A stretch of 7,822 nucleotides of DNA from Clostridia bacterium BRH_c25 (GCA_001515955.1 LOES01000226.1:1-7822), one strand, 5' to 3'. Numbered from the stretch's first letter, positions 1 to 6,889 are shown. Notes: generated by a model not told the origin, from the letters alone. Translations and numbers: made by a program.

Positions 1-1
1 G

Positions 2-70
2 AACACATCAGACATACCACCGGGTATGAAGGATATGGTGAAGGAATATTTTACGTCGTTGGAAGAATAG
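2..70 (+). CDS. C-terminal end of an upstream protein (partial, function unknown)
   Basis: Reading from base 2 gives 22 codons ending in TAG at 68-70, with the C-terminus PPGMKDMVKEYFTSLEE. The short amphipathic, charged end looks like a genuine protein terminus, and non-coding repeats begin right after the stop. The start and nearly all of the protein lie outside the window, so no family can be assigned. A member of the same MoxR/vWA neighbourhood is a reasonable guess because the gene is codirectional, but a promoter candidate about 150 bp downstream suggests separate transcription. The frame starting at base 1 is also open through the repeats, but its translation there is low-complexity and unlikely to be real. 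Confidence 0.55.
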   Translation, partial: NTSDIPPGMKDMVKEYFTSLEE

Positions 71-74
71 GTTT

Positions 75-122
75 CCAGGTTACGAGGTTTCGGGGTTTCG
101 GGGTTTCGGGGTTCCGGGGGGG
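75..122 (+). repeat. 8-bp tandem repeat (CGGGGTTT) with G-quadruplex potential
   Basis: Six consecutive 8-bp units can be laid out: CCAGGTTA, CGAGGTTT, CGGGGTTT, CGGGGTTT, CGGGGTTC and CGGGGGGG. The outer units are degenerate and the central ones exact. Four G-runs of at least four (92-95, 100-103, 108-111, 116-122) are separated by 4-nt loops (TTTC, TTTC, TTCC), which fits the canonical intramolecular G-quadruplex pattern on the + strand. The repeat lies 4 bp past the upstream stop codon, so it would sit in the 3' untranslated region of that gene's mRNA. The function is unknown. Slippage during replication is a plausible origin. Confidence 0.85.
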
Positions 123-129
123 ACGGGTA

Positions 130-170
130 ACACGGATTACACGGATGTTTCACGGAATGACACGGAATGG
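130..170 (+). repeat. Short direct repeats of ACACGGAT/ACACGGAA
   Basis: The core CACGGA occurs at 131-136, 140-145, 151-156 and 161-166, that is, at spacings of 9, 11 and 10 bp. The first and second copies are within ACACGGATT and ACACGGATG, and the third and fourth are followed by ATG. The first two copies lie within or across the end of the left arm of the surrounding inverted repeat, and a related inverted sequence (CCGTGTG) opens the right arm. The near-helical spacing would place all copies on one face of the DNA. No function is known to me. Confidence 0.7.
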
Positions 171-217
171 ATTAGTTTTGTTTGAAGGAAATTTCGTGGT
201 TTTTGCTACATTCGGGA

Positions 218-246
218 TTTACAGTGACCATTATACTGACTATAGT
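218..246 (+). promoter_or_regulatory. Probable sigma-A promoter of the moxR operon
   Basis: TTTACA at 218-223 matches the -35 consensus at five of six positions. TATAGT at 241-246 matches the -10 consensus at five of six, and the spacer is exactly 17 bp. Transcription would start near 253, giving an mRNA leader of about 80 nt before moxR that contains the right arm of the inverted repeat. This is the best match in the leader. It is inferred from consensus only. Confidence 0.6.
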
Positions 247-320
247 TACAATTTTACCCTGCCGTGTGTTCAGTGTTACCCGTTCTTTTCGCAATCGGGA
301 CTCGTGACCCTAGAAAATAT

Positions 321-326
321 AGGAGG
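321..326 (+). promoter_or_regulatory. Ribosome binding site of moxR
   Basis: A perfect AGGAGG lies 7 nt before the ATG at 334. A closer ATG at 330 opens a frame that stops after five codons, so 334 is the real start. The small stem CCTA/TAGG (309-312 with 320-323) could partly mask the site. Confidence 0.85.
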
Positions 327-333
327 CTAATGA

Positions 334-1320
334 ATGGATATAAGTGAAAAGCAGATCAGAGATATTATAGATACCGTCAATAATGTTGAAGCAGAGATAG
401 GAAAAGCGATAATCGGGCAGAAGGACATCATAAGACAGGTGCTGATTTCGGTTCTGGCAGGAGGCAATGTTCTGCTGGAGGGGGTTCCCGGACTGGGGAA
501 GACCCAATTGGTAAAGACCCTGGCGAAGGTTATGGACCTGTCCTTTTCCAGGATACAGTTTACTCCCGATTTAATGCCGGCAGATGTTATGGGTACCAAT
601 ATAATAGTGAAGGATGAGAGCGGCAACAGCCGCTTCGAATTCCAGAAGGGGCCGGTTTTTGCCAATCTTGTGCTGGCTGACGAAATAAACAGAGCTACTC
701 CGAAGACTCAGTCCGCGCTTTTGGAGGCTATGCAGGAGCAGACAGTGACTGTGGGAAAGACAACCTACAGCCTGCCCCAGCCTTTTCTGGTACTGGCAAC
801 TCAGAACCCTATTGAAATGGAGGGTACATACCCGCTTCCTGAAGCGCAGATGGACAGGTTCCTGTTCAAGCTTAGTGTTTTGTTCCCCAGCTTTGATGAG
901 CTTAAGGATATTATAGAGATAACCACTGCCAATAAGGAAGTGGAGCTTCAAAAGGTCATTGACGGAGATTCCATACTGGAAATGAGGAAAATTATAAGAG
1001 AGATACCCATAGCCAGGCCTGTACAGGAATATGCTCTCAGAGTGGTGCTGGGCACGCACCCTGAAAGCTTGGAGGCACCGGACAGCACTAAGAAGTATAT
1101 AAGGTTCGGGGCAAGCCCGAGAGCTGCCCAGGCCATAATAACCGCTTCCAGGGCCAGAGCTCTTATGGAAGGCAGATACAATGTCTCCTTTGAGGACATT
1201 AAATATGTGGCATATCCTTCACTTCGGCACAGGTTCTTCCTGAACTTTGATGCAATAGCTGACGGAGTGACTACTGACGGACTTATTTACCAACTGCTTG
1301 AAGTAATTTCAAAGGAATAG
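334..1320 (+). CDS. moxR: MoxR-family AAA+ ATPase
   Basis: This is a 328-residue cytoplasmic AAA+ ATPase of the MoxR family, thought to act as a chaperone-like motor that remodels or activates partner proteins carrying vWA domains. The Walker A motif is GVPGLGKT (50-57) and the Walker B motif is LVLADE (112-117, acidic pair D116-E117). Sensor 1 is ATQNP (155-159), an arginine-finger candidate sits in QMDRF (R175), and the sensor 2 region is GASPRAAQA (259-267, R263). All catalytic elements are intact and the length is typical of the family. The ATG at 334 follows AGGAGG by 7 nt. The gene is the first of the operon, and a DUF58 gene follows after 13 bp, the usual partner of MoxR. The family assignment is certain; the cellular role is not, since MoxR proteins have been tied to different processes in different bacteria. 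Confidence 0.97.
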   Translation: MDISEKQIRDIIDTVNNVEAEIGKAIIGQKDIIRQVLISVLAGGNVLLEGVPGLGKTQLVKTLAKVMDLSFSRIQFTPDLMPADVMGTNIIVKDESGNSRFEFQKGPVFANLVLADEINRATPKTQSALLEAMQEQTVTVGKTTYSLPQPFLVLATQNPIEMEGTYPLPEAQMDRFLFKLSVLFPSFDELKDIIEITTANKEVELQKVIDGDSILEMRKIIREIPIARPVQEYALRVVLGTHPESLEAPDSTKKYIRFGASPRAAQAIITASRARALMEGRYNVSFEDIKYVAYPSLRHRFFLNFDAIADGVTTDGLIYQLLEVISKE

Positions 1321-1333
1321 TAGGTGTTTTAGT

Positions 1334-2209
1334 TTGGGAGATAGAATCTTTGATGCAGAGTTTCTAAAAAAGCTTGATACTATAGTCATTAACGTAAGAA
1401 TGATGATGAATACAGGCTCAGGGGGCAACAGGAAGTCCCGAAGCAAGGGCAGCTCAGTGGAGTTCTCTGATTTCAGGGAATACTCCATGGGGGATGATTT
1501 CCGGCGCATAGACTGGAATGCCTACGGAAGGTTCGACAAGCTTTTTGTCAAGCTTTTCATGGAGGAGAGGGAAGCAATGGTCAATATATTTATTGACAGC
1601 AGCCGCTCCATGTATTTCGGAGAGCCTAAAAAATCACTGTCGGCCATAAAGCTTTCGGGTATCTTGTCGTACATGGCATTGAACAATTTGGACAGAGTAT
1701 GCATAAACAGCCTTTCAGGAACACTTGTCAGGCAATCCACAGCCTTAAATAGCCGTGGGATGTTCCAGCGCTGCGCTGATTTTCTGGAGAATATGCAGTT
1801 TGACGGTATTACTGATTTGAACTCCTGCATAAAGAAGAAGGAATTCAAGGGAAGCGGCGTAGCAATAGTCTTTTCTGATTTTTTTAACCCGGGAGGAATT
1901 GAAGCTGCAGTAAAATACCTGCTGTATAAAAAACAGGATGTTATTCTGGTGCATATTCTGGCACCTGAGGAGCTGAATCCGGCAATGGAAGGGCAGGTAA
2001 GGCTATTGGACAGTGAGACCGGTGAGGAGAGGGATATCTCTGTCACACCTGCTTTATTGAAGCAGTATGATAAAGAACTGAACGCGTTTATAAATAATAT
2101 CAGGGAATTTTGCAGCAGAATGGGAGCAACCTATATTCAGGTCTCCTCGGCAGAACCGATAGAGAAGACAGTTTTTGAGGAATTTACCAGAGCAGGTATT
2201 ATATATTGA
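1334..2209 (+). CDS. DUF58 domain protein (vWA-like fold), MoxR partner
   Basis: This 291-residue soluble protein shows the DUF58 signature EFSDFREYSMGDDFRRIDWN (43-62) and continues as a vWA-like domain. The metal-site (MIDAS) residues are all visible: DSSRS (D88, S90, S92), T160 in GITDL, and D182 in VFSDFF. DUF58 proteins are nearly always encoded next to MoxR and are presumed to be its client or adaptor. No signal peptide or membrane segment is seen, so it should act in the cytoplasm, perhaps docking to the membrane vWA proteins encoded downstream. The start is a TTG, the only plausible initiator between the upstream in-frame region and the conserved N-terminus FDAEFLKKLD. It is preceded by a weak site (TAGGTG, 1321-1326), so initiation may depend on ribosomes finishing moxR 13 bp upstream. 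The next gene follows after 47 bp. Confidence 0.93.
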   Translation: MGDRIFDAEFLKKLDTIVINVRMMMNTGSGGNRKSRSKGSSVEFSDFREYSMGDDFRRIDWNAYGRFDKLFVKLFMEEREAMVNIFIDSSRSMYFGEPKKSLSAIKLSGILSYMALNNLDRVCINSLSGTLVRQSTALNSRGMFQRCADFLENMQFDGITDLNSCIKKKEFKGSGVAIVFSDFFNPGGIEAAVKYLLYKKQDVILVHILAPEELNPAMEGQVRLLDSETGEERDISVTPALLKQYDKELNAFINNIREFCSRMGATYIQVSSAEPIEKTVFEEFTRAGIIY

Positions 2210-2243
2210 AATACTTATTAACACTATGAATGACTGGACATAT

Positions 2244-2253
2244 AGGATGTGAT
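2244..2253 (+). promoter_or_regulatory. Ribosome binding site fixing the BatA-like start
   Basis: AGGATGTGAT differs at one position from the extended anti-16S match AGGAGGTGAT and ends 3 nt before the ATG at 2257, with its AGGATG core 7 nt away. The in-frame ATG at 2230 has no such site upstream, and the extra nine residues it would add (MTGHIGCDF) do not fit a BatA N-terminus. Confidence 0.75.
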
Positions 2254-2256
2254 TTT

Positions 2257-4065
2257 ATGAGGTTGTTTTCACCGTGGGCATTGTGGTTTTTATCATTCAT
2301 GCCTCTTGTAGTGCTCATGTATATATTGAAGCAGAAGTTTGAGGAGCGGCAGATTTCCAGCATTTATCTGTGGCAGCAGGTGCTGAAGGATATTGAGGTA
2401 AATACCCCTTGGCAGAAGCTCAAGAGAAATTTACTTCTTTTCCTGCAGCTGCTATCCATTCTTTTTTTGGTTTTTGCACTTTCCGACCCCTACATTTACA
2501 CCAGGGGAGGAATGTATTCCAATCTTGTAATAGTCATAGACAATACCGGAAGCATGAATGCAAGGTATGAGGGGAATACAAGACTGGAGCAGGCGAAGCA
2601 GCTGGCAGAGGAAATGATAAGTCGCTCAGGTACAAAGTCCAATATTACCCTTTTGACGGTAGAAAGAAGTCCGAAGGTTGAAATAGGAAAGACCACAGAC
2701 AAGGGAGAAGCTGTAAGCAAGCTCAGAGCTATTAAGCCCGGCAATTCCTCCGGGGATATCAACGATTCCGTTTCCCTGGTCAGGGCTATGGTAAAGCAGT
2801 ATGAGGGAAGCTCAGGCTATAAGGCTGTTTTTTACACCGACAGTCCTGTGGATACGGAAGACTTGAACGCAGAGACGGTATCTCTGGCATCGGAGCTTAC
2901 GAATGCAAGTCTGGATTATATTTCATATTCCAGGGACAATGGAAGGCTGATTGTGCTTGTGCGTGCTACCAACAGGTCAAGTAGGGCTCTTTCAAGGGAG
3001 ATATCACTATATGGCAATGATAAGGTGCTGGACATAAAGAGTGTTGAACTGCCTGCAGGAGAGACAAAGACTGTATACTTTGAAGAGATGGGCACCAATG
3101 CTCATTACATATGGGCGGAGTTTACTGAAAAGGATGATCTGGAGGAAGACAATCAGGTATACGGTGTAGTAAAATTCACAGAGACAAACAAGGTTTTACT
3201 GATATCGACAGGTAATGTGTTTATAGAAAAAGCCTTGTCCAACATAAAAGGACTGGAGCTTTACAAAACAAACCCGGAGGAGGATGTAGAGGCCGGCTAT
3301 GATCTGTATATATTTGATTCAGCCGTTCCTGAAGTATTGCCCAAGTCAGGCAGCGTATTGCTCATAAACCCTCCACCGGACAATGGAATCATCGAGGTAG
3401 GGGCAGAGCTTCAAGGTGGGATTGCTGATATTGCAGTGCATCCTATTACCAGGTATATGGAGAATGCAGATTTTACAGTATCAAAGCTTAAGAGCATAGA
3501 AGTACCTTTTTGGTCTGAGGTGCTGATAAATGTAGACAGAAATGCAGCCGCCCTTTATGGAGAATATAAGGGAAGGAAAACGGCTGTGCTAGGTTTCGAC
3601 CTTCATAACAGTGACTTTGCACTGACTACTGAGTATCCGATTTTTGTATACAATCTGGCTGCTTATCTCATGGGTATTAACTCAGAGGGAAGAACTTCAT
3701 ATGTATGCGGCGATTCTATAGAATTAAATCCTGATCCCGAGGTCAGTGAAGTCACTGTAGAGAACCCTGAGGGGGAGATTTTCAGACCGGAGCTGACATA
3801 TCCCATGCTGCCTTTTGACAAGACAGGACAGTTTGGCATATATGAACTGACACAGAAGCTAGGTGGAACTGAAAAAATATCAAGCTTTGCTGTAAATTTC
3901 CCTGTAGAAAGCGAATCGATGAACAACCGGTGGCTTGTGCCTGAGGACCAAAAAGCTGCTGCAGCCGTTGCTGCATTGGGAGGCACAAGAATGCAGGAAT
4001 GGCTTATAGGTTTGCTGCTGCTTGTCACAGCAGTAGAATGGGTGGTGTATATACGTGGTTATTGA
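2257..4065 (+). CDS. BatA-like membrane protein with one vWA domain
   Basis: This 602-residue protein begins with the BatA-type N-terminal membrane region: a first helix at about 4-23, a basic cytoplasmic loop, and a second helix at about 58-76. The extracellular part follows, and a third helix lies at about 581-598, just before the C-terminus RGY. A vWA domain spans about 88-235 with the metal-site motif DNTGS (D95, T97, S99) and D195 in YTDSP. The usual second-loop threonine appears to be replaced by G166 (SSGDI). Residues 311-475 look like a non-catalytic glutamine-amidotransferase-like domain (NKVLLIST... YDLYIFD... AVLGFD). Such proteins are presumed partners of MoxR/DUF58 at the membrane. 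The ATG at 2257 was preferred over 2230 because of the ribosome binding site. The 3' end overlaps the next gene by 11 bp. The family is well supported; the function is unknown. Confidence 0.9.
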   Translation: MRLFSPWALWFLSFMPLVVLMYILKQKFEERQISSIYLWQQVLKDIEVNTPWQKLKRNLLLFLQLLSILFLVFALSDPYIYTRGGMYSNLVIVIDNTGSMNARYEGNTRLEQAKQLAEEMISRSGTKSNITLLTVERSPKVEIGKTTDKGEAVSKLRAIKPGNSSGDINDSVSLVRAMVKQYEGSSGYKAVFYTDSPVDTEDLNAETVSLASELTNASLDYISYSRDNGRLIVLVRATNRSSRALSREISLYGNDKVLDIKSVELPAGETKTVYFEEMGTNAHYIWAEFTEKDDLEEDNQVYGVVKFTETNKVLLISTGNVFIEKALSNIKGLELYKTNPEEDVEAGYDLYIFDSAVPEVLPKSGSVLLINPPPDNGIIEVGAELQGGIADIAVHPITRYMENADFTVSKLKSIEVPFWSEVLINVDRNAAALYGEYKGRKTAVLGFDLHNSDFALTTEYPIFVYNLAAYLMGINSEGRTSYVCGDSIELNPDPEVSEVTVENPEGEIFRPELTYPMLPFDKTGQFGIYELTQKLGGTEKISSFAVNFPVESESMNNRWLVPEDQKAAAAVAALGGTRMQEWLIGLLLLVTAVEWVVYIRGY

Positions 4066-6838
4066 TTTTGAGAGACCGCTGCTGTTGTTTCTTATTCCGC
4101 CGGCAATTCTTTTTGTATTGTATACTGCCGGTCAGCTGAGTAAAATGTATAGTCTCAGAAGAAGGCTCATACTGTTCCTCAGAAACAGTGTGTTTGTCCT
4201 GCTTATACTTGCCCTGGCCGGAGTGAATATAAAATGGATTGTGGATACAACTACAACAATATTCGTGGTAGATGCCTCGGACAGCATGAAGGAATATAGG
4301 ATAACTGCTGAAGAGTTTGTCAGGAAGGCTATGAATCAGAAGGGTTACAAGGATCAATCGGGAGTTGTGGCTTTTGGGGATAACTCTTTGATTGAAAGCT
4401 TCGTATCCAAGGATTCAATGTTTAATAAAATAGAAACCGAGCCGAGAGGGCTTTATACAAATATAGAAAATGCATTGACTACATCTGTATCACTGCTTCC
4501 ACAAAACAGCAAGAAAAGGATCGTACTGATAACCGATGGGGAGGAGAATGAAGGCAACAGCTCCAAGCTGGCCTCCAGCATGATAAGTCAGGGCATAGAT
4601 TTCAAGTTATACAGGATTGATCGTGAAACAGGCAAGGAGGCAGCTGTTGAAAGTATCACCGTACCGAAGAGGCTTAGGGTCGGTGAGGAATTCAGCATTG
4701 TAGTAGTTGTCCAAAGTACTGTGCAGACAGGAGCAAAGCTTACACTTATCAGCGGTAAGGATAAGGCAGCAGAAGAGAGAGTAGTGCTGCAGAAAGGCAG
4801 CAACAGATTCGTATTCCGTGATCAGGCCGGTACCGGAGGCTTTAAGAGCTACACGGCACTTCTGGAGCCGGATATTGATACCGAGAGCAGGAATAATGAA
4901 GCATCAACCTTCACAGATATAATTGACAGGCCTAAGATATTGGTTGTAGAGGACATGGAGGCCGAAGCGGATGAAGTGGTCAGAATGCTGGAAGCAACCG
5001 GTATGAGCTATGTAAGGGTGAATGCCCGGTCGGTACCGGGAACCCTGGAAGGCTTATCGGCATATAAATCGATAATCACCTGCAATGTATCCGCAGAAAA
5101 TCTCAGTGACAGCTTCTTAAACTCACTGGATTCATATGTAAAGGATATGGGAGGGGGATTTATTGCCACCGGAGGAGAGAATTCCTACGCACTGGGAGGC
5201 TACTACAAGACGGCCTTGGAAAAAGTACTGCCGGTGCAGATGGAGCTTAAAGGCAAGAAGGAAATCCCCGATATGTCCATAGTGCTTGTAATAGACAAAT
5301 CAGGAAGTATGACCGAGGGCAGAGGCGGAATCATGAAGCTGGACCTTGCCAAGGAAGCTGCTGCAAGAACCTTGGATTCTTTAAGGCCTAATGATCAGAT
5401 AGGGGTACTTACCTTTGACGACACCAACTACTGGGTGGTCACGACCCGTAAGGCGGATGATGCAGAGAAGATAAGAGAAGATATAGGCACTATAAGGCCC
5501 GGAGGAGGCACCAGCATAATTCCGGCTCTTCAGGAAGGCTATGATTCAATAAAGAATACCAATACAAAGATAAAGCATATAATACTTCTCACAGACGGCC
5601 AGGCCGAGAGGTCGGGATATATGGAGCTGGTAGAGAAGCTGAATAAGGACAATATCACTGTTTCCACTGTAGCGGTGGGGCAGGGCTCCGATGTTCAGCT
5701 GCTTGAGGATATTGCCAAGGGAGCCAATGGCCGTTTCTATTATACTGATGAGTTTTCAAACATTCCAAGAATATTTGCAAAGGAAACCTTTATGGCTGCA
5801 AGGGCATATCTGAATAACAGGGAATTTGTACCCGCAATAACCAATGCCCATCCTGTGCTTGCAGGAGCAGCCGAGGAAGGCTTGCCTTCGCTCTTAGGTT
5901 ATGTGGCAGCCAGTCCAAAGAGTACTTCTCGGGTGGTGCTGGCAAGCGACCAGGATGACCCCATACTGACTGTATGGCAGTATGGCCTGGGTAAGACAGC
6001 TGCGTGGAACTCAGACATAAATGGCAAATGGAGCAGAAACTATGTAGGCTGGGAGAATAATATAAAGCTGTGGCAGAATCTTATCAACTGGACTATCGAG
6101 AAGTATCAGGAGGATGATATAACAGTAGAGACTGAGGTGCAAGGCGGCAAGGGGGTAATAACACTTAACAACAAGGTGGACAAGGGTGAGTTTGAGACCA
6201 AAGCTACAGTGGTATCACCTTCTATGGATAGCAGGGAGGTCACATTATACCCTGTGGCACCGGGGCAGTACAGCGGAGATTTCGATATAACAGAGACGGG
6301 CGCATATATTATAAAAGCACTTCAGCAAAAGGGCGGAGAGACAATAAATGCAGCAAGCACCGGAGTATCGGTGCAGTATTCGCCGGAGTACAGGATACGG
6401 CCGGCCGCCGGATATCTGGACAGACTTGTAAAGGAAGCGGGGGGGACACTTATCAATACTCCTGAAGAGGTTTACAAGGGTGAAACAAAAGATATATTCG
6501 GGGCTACAGATCTGACACCGATGCTGATCATACTGGCACTTATACTATTTATGCTTGATATAGCGTTAAGGAGACTTAATCTGCCGCTGGCGGCGTTGGA
6601 GGATAAGCTTTCAGTCATAAAGGCAAAGCTGATGCCCCAAAGGAAAAAGCCTGTCAAGGTGAAAAGTCCGCTTAATACTGTGAGAGCAGCAGGAAAACCA
6701 GCTGAGAGTAAAGTCCAACCGCAGCCTGAAGCTGTTGAGAAGAAGGATACAAAAGCAAAAGAATCTAAGAGAGAAAAACCAAAGGATGAAAGCTTGGATA
6801 CCTCTGCACTACTGAAGAAGAAAAAGAACAGACTGTAG
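4055..6838 (+). CDS. Large membrane protein with two vWA domains and a split amidotransferase-like domain
   Basis: This protein has 927 residues. Helices at about 8-27 and 39-57 flank a basic loop (RRR), a long extracellular region follows, and a helix at about 820-837 leads to a Lys/Glu/Pro-rich cytoplasmic tail (about 860-927) ending in KKKKNRL. The first vWA domain (about 67-190) has DASDS (D73, S75, S77), T135 and D161. Residues 293-395 resemble the first half of a glutamine-amidotransferase-like domain (PKILVVED, GGGFIATGG) without an evident catalytic cysteine. The second vWA domain (about 407-580) has DKSGS (D414, S416, S418), T486 and D514. Residues 595-680 look like the second half of the amidotransferase-like domain. 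The GTG start overlaps the previous gene by 11 bp, and only GGGTGGTG (4040-4047) stands as a ribosome binding site, which suggests translational coupling. The family matches large clostridial vWA proteins of MoxR operons. The ligand is unknown. Confidence 0.92.
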   Translation: MVIDFERPLLLFLIPPAILFVLYTAGQLSKMYSLRRRLILFLRNSVFVLLILALAGVNIKWIVDTTTTIFVVDASDSMKEYRITAEEFVRKAMNQKGYKDQSGVVAFGDNSLIESFVSKDSMFNKIETEPRGLYTNIENALTTSVSLLPQNSKKRIVLITDGEENEGNSSKLASSMISQGIDFKLYRIDRETGKEAAVESITVPKRLRVGEEFSIVVVVQSTVQTGAKLTLISGKDKAAEERVVLQKGSNRFVFRDQAGTGGFKSYTALLEPDIDTESRNNEASTFTDIIDRPKILVVEDMEAEADEVVRMLEATGMSYVRVNARSVPGTLEGLSAYKSIITCNVSAENLSDSFLNSLDSYVKDMGGGFIATGGENSYALGGYYKTALEKVLPVQMELKGKKEIPDMSIVLVIDKSGSMTEGRGGIMKLDLAKEAAARTLDSLRPNDQIGVLTFDDTNYWVVTTRKADDAEKIREDIGTIRPGGGTSIIPALQEGYDSIKNTNTKIKHIILLTDGQAERSGYMELVEKLNKDNITVSTVAVGQGSDVQLLEDIAKGANGRFYYTDEFSNIPRIFAKETFMAARAYLNNREFVPAITNAHPVLAGAAEEGLPSLLGYVAASPKSTSRVVLASDQDDPILTVWQYGLGKTAAWNSDINGKWSRNYVGWENNIKLWQNLINWTIEKYQEDDITVETEVQGGKGVITLNNKVDKGEFETKATVVSPSMDSREVTLYPVAPGQYSGDFDITETGAYIIKALQQKGGETINAASTGVSVQYSPEYRIRPAAGYLDRLVKEAGGTLINTPEEVYKGETKDIFGATDLTPMLIILALILFMLDIALRRLNLPLAALEDKLSVIKAKLMPQRKKPVKVKSPLNTVRAAGKPAESKVQPQPEAVEKKDTKAKESKREKPKDESLDTSALLKKKKNRL

Positions 6839-6859
6839 GGAACGCATTGCATGTGTTCC
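6839..6859 (+). other. Hairpin immediately after the vWA gene
   Basis: Bases 6839-6847 (GGAACGCAT) pair with 6851-6859 (ATGTGTTCC) over 9 bp with one G-U wobble and a 3-nt loop (TGC). The stem starts at the base after the TAG stop. No T-run follows, so it is not a standard intrinsic terminator. It may stabilise or mark the 3' end of the operon mRNA, or space it from the next ribosome binding site 17 nt further on. Confidence 0.5.
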
Positions 6860-6876
6860 GTGATCTCAAGCATTCC

Positions 6877-6883
6877 AAGGAGG
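6877..6883 (+). promoter_or_regulatory. Ribosome binding site fixing the alkyltransferase-like start
   Basis: AAGGAGG lies 6 nt before the ATG at 6890. The in-frame ATG at 6851 has no such site, falls inside the hairpin, and would add 13 residues that do not resemble the family N-terminus. Confidence 0.85.
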
Positions 6884-6889
6884 CAAATC

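Larger units (their letters stand above)
123..283. repeat. Imperfect inverted repeat enclosing the moxR promoter
   Basis: The left arm at 123-144 and the right arm at 262-283 are reverse complements at 19 of 22 positions. The outer part, ACGGGTAACAC on the left and GTGTTACCCGT on the right, is perfect over 11 bp. The 117-bp interior contains the rest of the CACGGA repeats and the promoter candidate at 218-246. The layout resembles a small palindromic intergenic element such as a MITE, but no target-site duplication could be found, no transposase is present, and copies elsewhere cannot be checked here. It could equally be a paired operator. Confidence 0.6.

Noticed and set aside
71..170. CRISPR-like repeat array
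   Set aside because: The units are 8-10 bp and contiguous, with no spacers of about 30 bp and no cas genes nearby.
145..330. 61-codon open frame on the + strand in the leader
   Set aside because: It covers the repeats, promoter and moxR ribosome binding site, its product is of odd composition, and its ATG has no ribosome binding site. The frame is probably open by chance.
253..333. Riboswitch or T-box in the moxR leader
   Set aside because: The predicted leader is only about 80 nt, and I see just short 4-bp stems and no conserved riboswitch or T-box motif.
327..1199. Several minus-strand open frames opposite moxR
   Set aside because: The + strand has an intact MoxR ATPase with every motif; the antisense frames show no family features or ribosome binding sites.
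2230..2256. Earlier ATG start for the BatA-like gene
   Set aside because: No ribosome binding site before 2230, whereas the ATG at 2257 follows a near-perfect one and gives the usual N-terminus.
6839..6875. Rho-independent terminator after the vWA gene
   Set aside because: The hairpin is real on paper, but it is not followed by a T-run.
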